This document shows, piece after piece, positions 1 through 16,285 of a stretch of 64,000 nucleotides of DNA. The notes below the pieces were generated by a model, which was not told where the DNA came from, did no database searches, and saw only the letters and a list, made by a program, of their open reading frames with translations. Positions within the stretch are counted from its first letter, which is position 1; each line of letters opens with the position of its first letter. The DNA comes from Yponomeuta sedellus (lineage: Eukaryota > Arthropoda > Insecta > Lepidoptera > Yponomeutidae), in NCBI GenBank assembly GCA_934045075.1, contig OW203722.1, forward strand, positions 11,001,396-11,065,395, read 5' to 3'. The position numbers and the translations under genes are program-made.

Positions 1-1465
1 ATTAGTTTGGTTTTGTTTATGTTTAAATAATTTTCTGTTAGCCAATGAATCACATCATTTACTGCTGTATTTATTTCACTTTCGAGAATACATTTTTTAT
101 TTTTTATAAGGAGAGTAGTGTCATCTGCAAAAAGAATGCAGTCATATTCAGTTATGTTTGGGAGGTCGTTTATATATAATAAGAAAAGTAATGGGCCCAA
201 AACGCTTCTTTGTGGGACACCGTGATTGTTAGTTTTATAGTTGGATCGGAAACATTTCTTTTCTTTGTTAATTACTCTATTAATTTCGACACATTGTTGC
301 CTATTACTTAGGTAACTTTCTATCCATTCGAGACATTTACCCCTTATTCCATATTGAGAAAGCTTGCTTATTAGTTTTTTATGACAGACAAAATCGAAAG
401 CCTTGCTCATATCCAGAAAGACTCCTGCTATCGGATCTTTTGTTGTCTAGGCTTTCTGTTATAATTTTCATGAGATGAAAGCATGCCAGAGTAGTAGAAC
501 TGCTTTTTCGGAAGCCAAATTGTTCTTGCTTAAGTATTTTATAATGAGTTAAGAAACTATAAATTTTATTGAACATAGCCTTTTCCAGTACCTTAGAGAG
601 AATGGGTATTAGTGTTATGGGTCTGTAATCATTTGTCTGTTTTTTGAATATTGGTTTGACGATCGAGAGTTTGAGACTGGAAGGAAATTTCCCATCACTT
701 AAGGATAAGTTTATTATGTGCGTTAGTGGTTTTTTTTATTAAGTTTACTACTAGCTTAAGTATTTTTGTGCTTAAATTATCATAGCCTGTCGAATTTGTG
801 TTATTTAGAGATTTTATAATTTTTACTGTGTCTTCTTCATCAATTGGTGTTATATAAATCGTGTGAATGTTACTTTGTATTGTATTTCTTTCAGTATTTT
901 TGTGTGAATCAATTTTGTCTGTTATATTAATAAAGAAGTCATTAAATATTTCACATATTTTAAGGGGATCTTCATAAATTTCATTTTCTATTTGTATTTC
1001 TTGTATCTCCAATTTATTTGTTTTTATACCCTGTTCTGATCTGATTGCTTCCCATGCCGCTTTGCAAGTATTTTTTGATTGTTTTAAATAGTTAGTATTG
1101 ATATTTTTTGTGCTTTTGTTATACATTTGTTAAGGATTTTTGCATATTTCGTATACTTCATTCTATTTATCTCTTTATCTTTTGAGCATAGATGATACTT
1201 AAGGTATAACATCCTTTTTATATCACAACTTCGTTTTAAACCCTTTGTTAGCCATTTATTTTTAATCGGTTTTTTAAGGATTTTAACTTTTATTTCTGGA
1301 AAACCAAGGTCATAGAATGAAAGAAGAAGGTCATGAAAAATAACAAAAGCTTTTTCTGAATCGTTCTCATTTATAACCTCAGTAAATGTTAGATTAGACA
1401 GACATTCAATAAATTTATTTATGTTATCGTTATTGTAATTTCGCCTTGATTCAAACCAGTATTTC
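1..1465 (-). mobile_element. Non-LTR retrotransposon (LINE) reverse transcriptase, 5'-truncated and frameshifted
   Basis: Read on the minus strand, three consecutive open segments give the middle of a LINE ORF2. The linker before the RT lies at about 1467-1084 and 1126-695, and the RT fingers/palm at about 690-1. Visible RT landmarks are 'NDYRPITLIPILSK', 'EQFGFRKSSST', 'HGVPQ.SVLGPLLFLLYIND' and the catalytic 'FADDTTLLI', the last read from about 140. The reading frame shifts near 1100, 720 and 420, so the copy is dead. The endonuclease is missing at the right end, and the RT C-terminus runs off the left edge. The motifs fit the jockey/CR1 group, but I cannot place the clade more exactly. 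Confidence 0.85.
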
Positions 1466-1557
1466 AATTTGTTCGATTTATTTTTATTTAAGAAAGATAT
1501 GCATTGCCCTGTTTCATGATCAAAGAGACCCAGATATGAGATATAAAGATATAAAGA

Positions 1558-1785
1558 GATGTCGCTGCCTGTACGTAATATAGAGAATAGTGTAAAGAGG
1601 TTCGAAATTTCACTGATGCCGGTGAGTCGCCCATTAGCTCAGTTGGATAGAGCGCTGGCACGGATAGCCAGAGGTCGCAGGTTCGAATCCCGGCATGGGT
1701 GGAATTTTTAGCCTCTAAATAGGTTTTTAAAATTGTTCTTAGCACGGGTTAGTGCATTAAAAATAAAAATAGTATAATCATTAGA
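1558..1785 (+). repeat. tRNA-derived SINE, full-length copy
   Basis: The tRNA-like core is 1628-1701. It has an A box (TAGCTCAGTTGG), a near-perfect B box (GGTTCGAATCC) and closing stem pairs GCCCAT/ATGGGT. The anticodon loop reads ACGGATA, with C instead of the universal U at position 33, so it is not a working tRNA. The core is preceded by about 70 bp of family-specific sequence (GATGTCGCTGCCTGTACGTA) and followed by a tail ending in GTGCATTAAAAATAAAAATA. The same family recurs at 5968, 8424 (tail), 9232, 35988-36842 (three copies), 50095, 50483 and 60752. Confidence 0.85.
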
Positions 1786-1879
1786 TTCGTTCATATAGAA
1801 AATGCCAATGTGGAAGTACGAGAATCTTTCTTGAGTTTTTTTGTTATGTCTGGAAAATCTGCTGAGGATATGTTCTAAA

Positions 1880-3530
1880 ACATTCAGCAACAATTGAAAA
1901 AAGATGGACTGGATATTGCGTTATGCAGAGCTCAAGGTTATGACAATGTCGCGTCAATGTCACGTGTCCATGGAGCGGTGCAATGAAAAATTCGAGACGT
2001 AAATCCAAAGGCACTGTTCAGTCCTTGTTCTAATCATTCCTTGAATCTTTGTGGAGTTCATGCATTTGCATACGTTCCTACCAAGCGTCACGGGTTTAGG
2101 AACAGTTGAAAAATTATATTCGTTCTTTTCGTCATCTACATATAGATGGCAACTGCTGAAAGAGAATCATCATCAACCAAGGATGGGTAAAACTTTCTTG
2201 TCAATCCATTATGTCCCCACCGAGGGGCACGGGTCTCTTCCCTAAGGAAGGTATAGGCCATACTCCACCACGGGAGCCAAGTCCGGATTGGTGAAGGCTT
2301 GCAAGACTAGTGGCTAGTCTTACTGTCAGAAGTTTTAAAGCCGCCCTAAGGCCTCTGACTTAGCTTAACGACTGCCATCTATCTACGGCAGCCGGCACGT
2401 GCTTAACGTGCTTAACGTGCCTTGCGAAGCATGGAACCGCTCGGAAAAATGCCACTAGCGTTAGTCAAAGACGGTTTACCCATCCATGCACTGAACGCGC
2501 CCTGTGTTGCTTAACCTTAGTGATGGTTTAAGATCACTCAGGCAGCCGGGGCTACGAACGATTCTGAAAAAGAAAAGTGGAAAAAAATTTGAACGTTTAT
2601 CCGATACTCGATATTATGATGATATGAGTTGATGCTGGAACGCTCATTCGCTTCGGTAAAGCTCAGTTAGTAAAAGTTGTAAAAGGTAACGGAGACAAGA
2701 TCCAACCAAAATCAAATTTAGAGACAAGATCAGGAGCAAGCCTGTTACTGCCAGCTTTTTGTCAGTTTAGGTACCTTTCTAACCTATAATACAATTCTGG
2801 CTTTCTGTACCTACTAGAGTAAGTAAAATTAGTTCAACAACATTTGCAGTTTCCAAAAATTACTTGGGATAAAGAAATCACCAAATTAAGCACCTTGAAT
2901 GAGTATTTAGTTACCGAACAAACCATGATTGTAGAGAATAACTTTTGTCATTAAAAATGCAATGACATAGACATCGACATCGAAATACGAGGAAGAAGGA
3001 AGGTAAAAAGAACGATGCCGGTTGAATCGGCACAAAACGCTGGATTATGAGTTCAAGAAGAAATCGGTCAATGTATATAGCGATTTATACAATTATTGTA
3101 GACACGATACGAGGCCATGAAACAAATCAATAATATTTTCCAAATACACATTTACATCCGTGCACATACACAATTAAAAAACAGTTTATGCTAGAAGCTT
3201 CAGATGACGCTCTGGCGGCAGCAGATGACAATCTAATTACAAATTTGCAGTGAAATTGGCAAGGAGAAAGTTTCCCAAGGTATCACAGGCATGTAAAAGT
3301 CACCGATACGTTGCTGCCTTATGGAGAGCCCAAGAAATACTTCAATACTTCTTGACGATAAGCATCTCGGTTGCATCATACGAGAGGAGTTTTTCGGAAC
3401 TTAAACTAATAAAAATTATATTCGTTAAATGGATAAAGAACGACTTTCAATAAAAAGAAAAATTTCAAAAGAAATCGATTTCACCGTAGTTATTGAGATG
3501 AGATCTGTAAATTAAAAGTAAAACACATAA
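1880..3530 (+). pseudogene. hAT-superfamily transposase remnant
   Basis: Broken coding sequence on the plus strand. The part at 1890-2165 shows the catalytic-core stretch with 'CRAQGYDNVASM', 'CSNHSLNLCG' and 'FFSSSTYRW'. It resumes after a SINE insertion at about 2575 with 'FERLSDTR'. The C-terminal dimerisation block at 3250-3510 shows 'FLTISISVASYERSFSELKLIK' followed by 'DFTVVIE'. Several frameshifts and stops lie between these blocks, and the text in 2600-3240 is barely readable. These motifs are typical of the MYM/TTF-type hAT transposases. The termini were not found, so the element boundary is approximate. Confidence 0.75.
2166..2561 (-). repeat. 5S rRNA-headed SINE inserted in the hAT pseudogene
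   Basis: On the minus strand the head resembles the internal promoter of 5S rRNA: 'CACTAAGGTTAAGCAACACA', then 'GGGCGCG', 'TCAGTGCATGGATGGG' and 'TAAACCG'. It is followed by the body 'GCAAGGCACGTTAAGC' and 'CTTCTGACAGTAAG', and by an ATG-rich tail (GATGATGATG). Short imperfect direct repeats CTGAAAGAGAA (about 2156) and CTGAAAAAGAAA (about 2562) flank it, as expected for target-site duplications. The hAT reading resumes after it. Related copies lie at 39085 and 51585. Confidence 0.75.
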
Positions 3531-4027
3531 CACGCTACAAAAAATAAAAAACTATCTTTGATTTATTTTAGGTATTTTTTTTTGTCAGTCGATTCCTATT
3601 TTATTTTCCTTACCCATATAATTCCATATTGTAGGTATTAATTAATTTAGCCTTATTAATTTAGTCGAATTTAAATTTCACTTGCCAGATTTTAACGAAA
3701 TAAACATAAACGCTTATTTATACGTTATTAAAAAGTTTATACAACTACTTTTTTAAAGGTCTGGCGGGCTTAGTCCGCCACTGCCGCCAGTTAAAAAGTT
3801 TCTATTGGAAAAGAGCTATTGTGCTCACACCTACATAAAAGAAACAAAGAGACCCTTTAGAAGAGAAGGTATGAAAAATACACTTGCAGTTGCAATTCGT
3901 GTTGGGAGATGTGAGTGGGGTGTGGGTGGTTTTGATTACTCAAAATATGAACACCATTGGTCGATTATACGTTGTATAATATAGTCACTTGAGATTGCAT
4001 TGGATTTAAAGTAAAATATATTATTAT
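3531..4027. other. Intergenic, no gene recognised
   Basis: AT-rich sequence without a supported ORF. A short G+C island near 3765-3790 reads as an imperfect palindrome (CTGGCGG...CCGCCAG). Nothing else was recognised. Confidence 0.5.
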
Positions 4028-5425
4028 CTCAGAACAATGAAAAGCATAGAAGGAGCCGTAAAATATAAAGTGATCAGTGAATAGCTGTCTTTGTTACTCT
4101 TGCAATGATTCTTTGTGCCAGAAAGAGACAGCTATAGTGTACTCCGCCACGCAAAATTTCACAATTGTACTAGGTTGCTTAAAGAAAATCATAGTTATAT
4201 TGGGATGGGACAAACAACACGAAAACTTTGATATTATTTATTCCTTAACTAAACATTCTGTAAATATAGCAGTGTATATTAATATTATTATGCTATTTTC
4301 TGGCGCCGCAAACCTTGGTGTGCCACATTTTTTAACCTACGATATACCTATTCTCAGCTCTCTAAACTCTTGTTCTCACTTACATGTTATAAATACACCA
4401 ATGTCATCAAAATCGGTGAACCCATTTACGAAGAGTTCGATAACATGCATAGTGAGATTGTTATATACCAAATTTACTAAGGTTGTAGCTTGTAAGTGCT
4501 AAATCTGGTAAGTAATGTAAGTTTGTATGTATGTACCTACAGCATGTGCCCAAGTTAGATAGAAAAAAAATACAGTTAACTATTTATTTGTACAAGTTCA
4601 ATTGCATCCAATACAGAAATTTTCATCGATCTAATTATACCTACATTGCGAGCTTTACGGATTTAAAATTTTAGAGCCCAACTCAAAGAAAAAGAACTTG
4701 TGATTGTTTATTATCCTTAAGTTTCATGTTTGACAAAAGTTATGAACCTTTAAAAAAAACTGTATCATCTAATGTTGATATAGAAGATATTTTTACGGAA
4801 ATGGCTGGTTATGCTATAAATTATTTAATTCATTTATTAAATAATTTATTGCACAACCAGTGTCACATCCAAATTGTTTAAAATTCCTGGTTCCTGAAGA
4901 TGGGTAACCTGTGTATCAGGAACCAGTACCTTTAAATTACACAGAGAATTACAAAAAGCAAGAAGAACACGTAAAGTAAAATAATGGGTTAAATTAAAAA
5001 AACATTTAATGTTTGTCCTTTTAACCTAGCGACAGTCTTGGTCAGCACTACTAGGGTATAGAAATACGAGGGTATAGAAATACGATGGTATAGAAATATA
5101 AACATTAAAATTCTGGCTATTTATAAACATACTTATAAATCAGTAATGAACTTATACAAATTAATTTGTTTATATGAAATTAAATGACAGTCTGTTAAAA
5201 CAGATTGTTAAAAAATAATGTGCTAACCTAATCTTGTATATGAAAAAATAATGCCCTAACCTAATCATGTATATGAAACAGTCCTCTTCAAAATGTCTGC
5301 TGCAAACGTACGTGATTTTGTTCATTACCAATTTGACCTTGTGCCGTTTGAATTGTGCCGTTTATCTACACTTGTTGCATTGTGCTATCTTCGGGTAACC
5401 TGAAATAAATAATTACACGGATGTA
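4028..5425 (-). mobile_element. P-like (THAP) transposon fragment, copy A
   Basis: The terminus at 4028 reads CTCAGAACAATGAAAAGCAT, followed by AGAAGGAGCC. It matches the ends of copies at 20743-22373 and 6186-6654. At 5405-5280, on the minus strand, lies a THAP-domain exon. It is preceded by a splice acceptor (TTATTTCAG) and ends in 'YVCSRHFEEDCF', the C-x2-H and HF part of the zinc-coordinating THAP motif. Upstream codons of that exon contain stops. The first exon and any catalytic domain are absent, so this is a defective copy. The P-superfamily label rests on the THAP domain plus the 8-bp target duplication of copy B. Confidence 0.6.
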
Positions 5426-5572
5426 AAAAAAGACGGATGGAACCTTCTATAACCACGAGTGAAGCTTATGCATACAACAAATAGCCGCCGTCTCTTTATG
5501 TATGCGTGCCATCGGTGTTGCCAGATAAATATCACTTTGCCCACTTTTTCTAATCTAGAAAGTGCTTCAGGG

Positions 5573-6185
5573 TGCTAACTAGCGCCACCAATGGAAAAAA
5601 GTCATAAGTTGTGGTATAATACGTTTTTATTTAAAAGTGAACAAGAGAAATCTTAATAACTGTGATAACTATTTTTAGAACATACAGTCTGGAAACTAGA
5701 ATCAACAACCAAGGACTTTAATCACTTTCCGCCAAAAACAGCCGGTTTAACGGAAATCGATTAAAGTTCTAATCTATTGATCATATGTTCTAGACTATAA
5801 GATTTAAAAATAGTTATCACAGTTGTTCAGATTTCTCATGTTCACTTTTATATAAAATAGTTTTTATAAAATGATTTATATTATTTTTTTTAATGCACCA
5901 ACCCGTGCTAAGGACCATTTTAAAAACCTATTTAGAGACTAAAAATTCCTGCAAGTGATGCAAATTACTTCAGTCAGATGTCGCTGCCTGTACGTAATAC
6001 AGAGAGTACCTACTGTAAAGAGGTTCGAAATTTCACTGATGCCGGTGAGCCCATTAGTTCAGTTGGAAAGAGCGCTGCCACGGATAGCCAGAGGTCGCGG
6101 GTTCGCATCCCGGCATGGGTGGAATTTTAGCCTCTAAATAGGTTTTAAAAAAGTTATGATTTTTTCTATTGGTGGCGCTAGTAGC
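5573..6185. mobile_element. Foldback MITE with a nested SINE
   Basis: The left terminus (TAACTAGCGCCACCAATGGA, then AAAAA) is mirrored at the right end at about 6152-6185 (TTTTTCTATTGGTGGCGCTAG). Inside lies a second palindrome. It consists of TAACTGTGATAACTATTTTTAGAACATA and its complement at about 5770-5830, around a centre resembling GGACTTTAATC...GATTAAAGT. A SINE at 5885-6153 interrupts the right half, so the MITE is older. A relative lies at 44090-44460. Confidence 0.65.
5885..6153 (+). repeat. tRNA-derived SINE with an inverted tail at its 5' end
   Basis: The plus-strand body at 5968-6150 carries the family head, a tRNA core (A box TAGTTCAGTTGG, B box GGTTCGCATCC with one change) and the first part of the tail. 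Directly in front of it (5895-5945) is the family tail in opposite orientation (ATGCACCAACCCGTGCTAAG, then CTATTTAGAGACTAAAAATT). The copy is therefore a head-and-inverted-tail chimera. Confidence 0.7.
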
Positions 6186-6654
6186 AATCTCACTGTGCAT
6201 GTTATCGAACTCTTTCTTAATGGGTTCACCGATTTTGATGAGTTTGTGTATTTGTAACATATAGGTAAGTGAGAACAAGAATTCGGAGAGCTGAGAATTT
6301 ATCGTAGGGTTAATAGATATGGCACACCAACGTTTGCGGCGCCAGCTAATACCATATAATATTAATATGGACTGCTATATTTACAAAATGTTTAGTTTAG
6401 GAATAAATAATATCGACGTTTTCGTGTTTAATGTCCCATCCTTATGGATTTCTACTTTTGTCTATGACTCCCTATATAACTATGACATATGCTCTGTGAC
6501 TATGACTTTCTGCAACCTAGTACGATTGTAAAATTTCGAGTGTACGAGTTGTTCCTTTCTGGCACAAAGAATCATCGTAAGAGTAACAAGGAAAGCTATT
6601 CATTAATTACTTTTTATTTTACGGCTCCTTCTATGCTTTAGTCCTTGTTCTGAG
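6186..6654 (+). mobile_element. P-like (THAP) transposon 3'-end fragment, copy D
   Basis: About 470 bp that closely matches the 3' end of copy B (21905-22373) and, inverted, the end of copy A. It ends in CGGCTCCTTCTATGCTTTAG then TCCTTGTTCTGAG, the family terminus. It has no coding content. It starts exactly at the right terminus of the neighbouring MITE. Confidence 0.65.
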
Positions 6655-7580
6655 ATGTTGTTTGTCTGTCAGTGTGACCATATGTGGCAGTTTCCTGCCT
6701 TTTGGGCAGGATTCGACCCCAAATTTAACCTTTGGCAGATTTTGTAGCAGTTCATAATTTTTGGCAGTTTTCGGCAGTATTGAACTAAAGCCCTATTAAG
6801 CAAGGCATAAAATAAAAATGGCATGTAACTCTGTCGATATATAAACACATTGATTTGTGCAATTCTTGCAACACTGTACGCGGCCTCTTCTTGGGGACTC
6901 CCCCGATATTCACCTTCTTACATTTATAGTTCTAATTTTGGCAGCAGTGAGTTTTGTATAGGAGTGGGTCGTTGTCCGAGTTTTCGACGACGAAACGCAA
7001 CCGTTTTTTCTGGAACGAAAACAGGTCCTCGAAACGGTCCTCGTTCGCAACTGGTTTCATTGTATGCGAACGAGCAAGGCGCAGAGGACGGTCAAACAAG
7101 TGCGAACGAGACGAAATCACGCAACATCGGAAAAAATAAGTTGTTTTACACGATATTCGACTGTATACTCATAGACATAAAGATTACTTTATTGTATCAC
7201 AGACCAAAACGAACGGAACGAGCAAGGAGCCGACGACGACGTCACAATGATCTCATTACGTTCTAGGCTCTATTAATATAGCACTAAAGGACATATCCGC
7301 GTCAAACAATCTAAGGACTGGTCTCGCGACGAACAAACGCTGGCACTGCTTTAGAGTCGCTGGCACTGCTTTAGAATGAAACGTAAAACGGTCCTATCGT
7401 CGCGGAACACAAAACGGTCTTTTAAAACGGTTCGTCTTTGCAACGATCACGCCTAGTTTTGTAAGAGTTTTGTCTCTTGAGTTTGCATAGTTCGTTCGTT
7501 TTTGTTTTGTCAGGCAGAAATCAGAGTAGGATCTTAGATACCGGCCATCGTTATTCGTTGGTTTTGAGAGTCACTGTTTT

Positions 7581-7715
7581 AACAAAGAACACGGAGTAAA
7601 CGAACGAGCGTACCACCCGGAATGGGAACAAGATCCATTGCTTTCATGGATATCTAAAGCTAAAGACGATCCAGATGTTGCGTTTTGTAAAGCCTTCAAT
7701 ATCAATCAAATTAGT
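7581..7715 (+). pseudogene. N-terminal BED/TTF-type zinc-finger fragment of a hAT transposase
   Basis: The translation contains 'RAYHPEWEQDPLLSWISKAK', then 'DDPDVAFCKAF'. This matches the pattern Y-x3-W-E-x(4-6)-W-x(6-8)-D-P-x2-A-x-C-K that opens many hAT-like transposases. The following zinc ligands are lost. Its place inside an element with hAT ends agrees with this reading. Family match is from memory of the pattern, not from a search. Confidence 0.55.
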
Positions 7716-8423
7716 CATAGGCGAATGCTACACGCAAGATATATATTGTTATCTGTCAATATATACTGTCGGATCACGATATTTATTGACGTAGTGTATT
7801 GAGAGATATTTATCTTGCGTGTAGTGTCACGGGTCAATATTTATCGCGTCAGTACGCACGCAGCGAGACGGCAGCAATAGAGGACGTTTATCACACCGAT
7901 TTTGCTTCTGAATCATTGACAGGTGACAAGATTGTCTTAAAAGAGCTTAAACTGAACTTAGAATCCCTTCCGTAAGTTCTTTATCCCGTCCATTTCATTG
8001 TGAAGGCAAATTTCGTCCAATAAATACAAATGTGTAAACATTGCTCTCTTTTGTAGCCAATTTTTCGTTTTTTTATTGATTGGGATATAATTATCGCCAC
8101 ACATAAGCTCTTATTTTGCTCTGTCTAGGGTCCATCACGTCTGCTTCATATAAAAACGCTTCAATACTGACGCGATCCGTATCTTTGGTGTAGGGTGTGC
8201 TGTGATCCGGCTCAAGATACTTGATTATATATCGTGTTAGTTATCATTATCACAATATATTGACGTGTAGCGTTCGGCATACGATTATTTGCTCTGAAAG
8301 AACATGCAACAACTAACAAACACACGAAGAATAATGTCTGGGTACAGTGGGCAGTCATCGGTGAGTTAGTGTACCGAATCATTATTAATTAAAGAAATAT
8401 ACTTTTATTATACCTACACTTAT

Positions 8424-8482
8424 AGGTTTTTAAATTTGTTCCTTAGCACGGGTTAGTGCATTAAAAATAAAAATAGTACCTA
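8424..8482 (+). repeat. SINE tail fragment
   Basis: Matches the 3' tail of the tRNA-derived SINE family (AGGTTTTTAAATTTGTTCCT, then TAGCACGGGTTAGTGCATTA and AAAATAAAAATAG). The tRNA core is absent. Confidence 0.75.
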
Positions 8483-8764
8483 TATACCTACACTGTAAAG
8501 TTTTTCTTATTTGTTCAATAAAAGTACAATATTCTGTATGTATCTGGCAAAATGTTTTCTTTTGTGACCACAAATAAAGAAACCTATCAGGCCATACGCA
8601 TTTTTTGGCAGTTTTTCTTTTCAGCTTATATACGGCAGGCAGGTTTCATATTTTGAAGTTGGTCACACTGTTGTCTGTATTGTCAGTCTGTTGATTTGTA
8701 CCGAAAATTCTTAATTTTTATCCAATTCTATTTAGCCACAAAATAGGAGGTTAATCGAAAAAAT

Positions 8765-14110
<5,346 letters not shown>

Positions 14111-16285
14111 GCTGTATTGAAATAAATAAGCTGGACCCTCACCTCCAATAACATATGGGCTAACTCAGCTAAACAATGTCTCTATTGCATTAAGTTCTAA
14201 ATAAACAAACTCAGTACTAAATTTTTCGTTATTAATTTTGCACTTTGTAATTATTGTGATACTCTTAATAAAACTGACAACATAAAAATAGTACATAACT
14301 GCTCTACTTTTTAATTGAATTTACCTTAGGGATATCGAAGCAAGAGGCTAGGTTTTTGTATTTAGTAAAACAATGCAAAAACTCGAGGCATTTTATTGTG
14401 ATAATTAAATGAAAATATTTCATCATGGCTTATTTGTCAACAATATGAAACTTGTTTTGTCTACCAAGTGATTTTTTTACATAAACTATTCCACATAGGA
14501 ATATCACATGAACTAGTTATATTAACCAGCAGTTTTTACCTATCATAACATTACATTTAGTAATAACTACATAATATACAGACCTAAAATATTAACTGTA
14601 GATAGGCAGTACAAAATTCAGTTTTTGATGGATGGCTAGCATGTAAAATTAAAATTGAACTATATCTACTCTCAATATATTTTCGACTATTAAGAAAATA
14701 AAAGTATATAACTAGTATCTGATTGGTTTCTCGAAAATGACTATTAACAAATTTAAAATATACCTATTTTCTAACAGAAGGTAGCTCATTATTTGTGACC
14801 AAGAGGTGATCTACCTACTTACCAAAAATTAAAATTGTGAGCCTAGCCTGCGAATTCGATTTTTAATTACCTACCTATTTACCATCTGAATCTTCCGTCA
14901 CAATATACAAAATCAACAAATCATTATTTACATTTTCTGCTCAGCTGGCTCAGCATAAACTTTGTATTGAGCTTGAAGCAATAAAAGTAATGCCAGCTCT
15001 TTTTCTCAACAAATTCAGATCGACAGTAAAAGCCTGAAGTACCTACTATGTTGGCTGTACAACAAAAACCTTATTTCATCAATGTATTGAGTCCCACACA
15101 AAGGTCATGTTGAGCCTGCTATAAGTAACTATTGCAATAGCAAAACTAATACTTTGATCGAGACCACAAAACATGTTTGTTTCTCATTAGAGCTTACATA
15201 AAAGTCCTATCTTTAATTCCCTGAAGAATTTATGGTTTAGGTATAAAAGACGATTCCATGTCTCATCTCTATTTTAGAATCATATTAGGTACCATAAATT
15301 AATGTTTTATAGTTTGCTCTGGGTCCAACCCTAGGGAAGATCAGCAAGTTATTCTCATTCTCAGTAAAAATGCAGTGTTTCCTACCAGTGCTCACTATCG
15401 GGTATCGGGAACTATTAAATCATTGCAGAGAATCAAAATAGGAACAAAACAGTTGTGTGGTTGGTACTACAAACTAATTACATCAATCACATCAAATCGT
15501 GACTTCTGTCATATATTACCTACCTACTTAAATGAGTAGAAATACAAATCGTCCGATTCACCATATATTGTTAACATAAATAAAACCTAATGCAATCTAT
15601 AAAATTCATGCACAATCTCATTGAATGTGTTTATTAATAAATAACTTTATAGTATTACAAGGAGACTACACAGAAACAAAATATTAATTTAATACCTTAT
15701 TACTTCAAAGCATTTAGCTTCTCTACTTATTAATAGGTAGGTAAACTTTCTTTGCCATCTCCAAGCTTACTTGATGAAGATAAAATTTTATTACATGTAA
15801 TTATCTGGTTATTTAAGTTAAATAGTATAAATAAAAATTATATTTATCCCATCAAATTTCCTACTGTACTTAAAGACTCTTCCAGACAAATCATCTTTTT
15901 TCAGCTGCATATCTTTTTGGCAGTTTTTGTTGCAGGATTACTATGTTTCACAATTGACCTCAGAGCTGAATAGTAATGAACAAATACACTAAACAGGGGT
16001 ATAAACTGCAACAGACAAAATGTAAGGTGTTTACAACAGAACATCTTAATTCTGGTCACAGTCAAAGCTAGTTACAATTTGTAACAATAGGTATTGGGCC
16101 AAAGTTATTTGTGCTAATTAACTATTTGAATGTTATTCGGTTGGAATTTTACTTTGATCACGCACCATACAAACATAACTCATCCAACACATAAATAAAT
16201 ACCTACAAAAAATTAAAAATCTAGTCAGTGAAAATTAAACTAATCGAATCACGGTGGAAAAATAATCATAAGGTAGTTGCGGCTG
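14111..16285. other. Roc1 3' UTR, intergenic spacer and Suv4-20 3' side
   Basis: AT-rich sequence between two convergent genes. Roc1 poly(A) signals lie at its left end. No supported ORF and no repeat with clear ends were seen. Some of the right part is probably the Suv4-20 3' UTR, since TTTATT (AATAAA on the minus strand) occurs near 15630. Confidence 0.5.

Larger units (their letters stand above)
6670..8670. mobile_element. hAT DNA transposon (non-autonomous), 2.0 kb, directly upstream of Roc1
   Basis: The ends read CAGTGTGACC (6670) and GGTCACACTG (8661-8670). They are flanked by a perfect 8-bp direct repeat TTGTCTGT at 6662-6669 and 8671-8678. The CAG..CTG ends and 8-bp duplication are hAT hallmarks. 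Inside are a BED-like zinc-finger fragment (7581-7715), a SINE tail (8424-8482) and an imperfect terminal-inverted-repeat pair around 7733 and 8272 (GCTACACG...CGTGTAGC), which may be a further nested MITE. Stretches at 6970-7130 and 7380-7460 repeat the words AAACGGTC and CGAACGAG. The ORF at 6850-7266 is not recognised. Confidence 0.8.

Noticed and set aside
1628..1701. Functional tRNA gene
   Set aside because: The A and B boxes are good, but position 33 is C instead of U. The sequence also occurs many times with the same flanks and tail. It is a SINE core; the same holds for the copies at 6050, 36063, 36372 and 36681.
6850..7266. ORF of 138 codons as a gene
   Set aside because: Lies inside a hAT element, has no recognised domain and is rich in Arg/Ser from repeated GAACGAG-type words. 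It overlaps open frames on the other strand.
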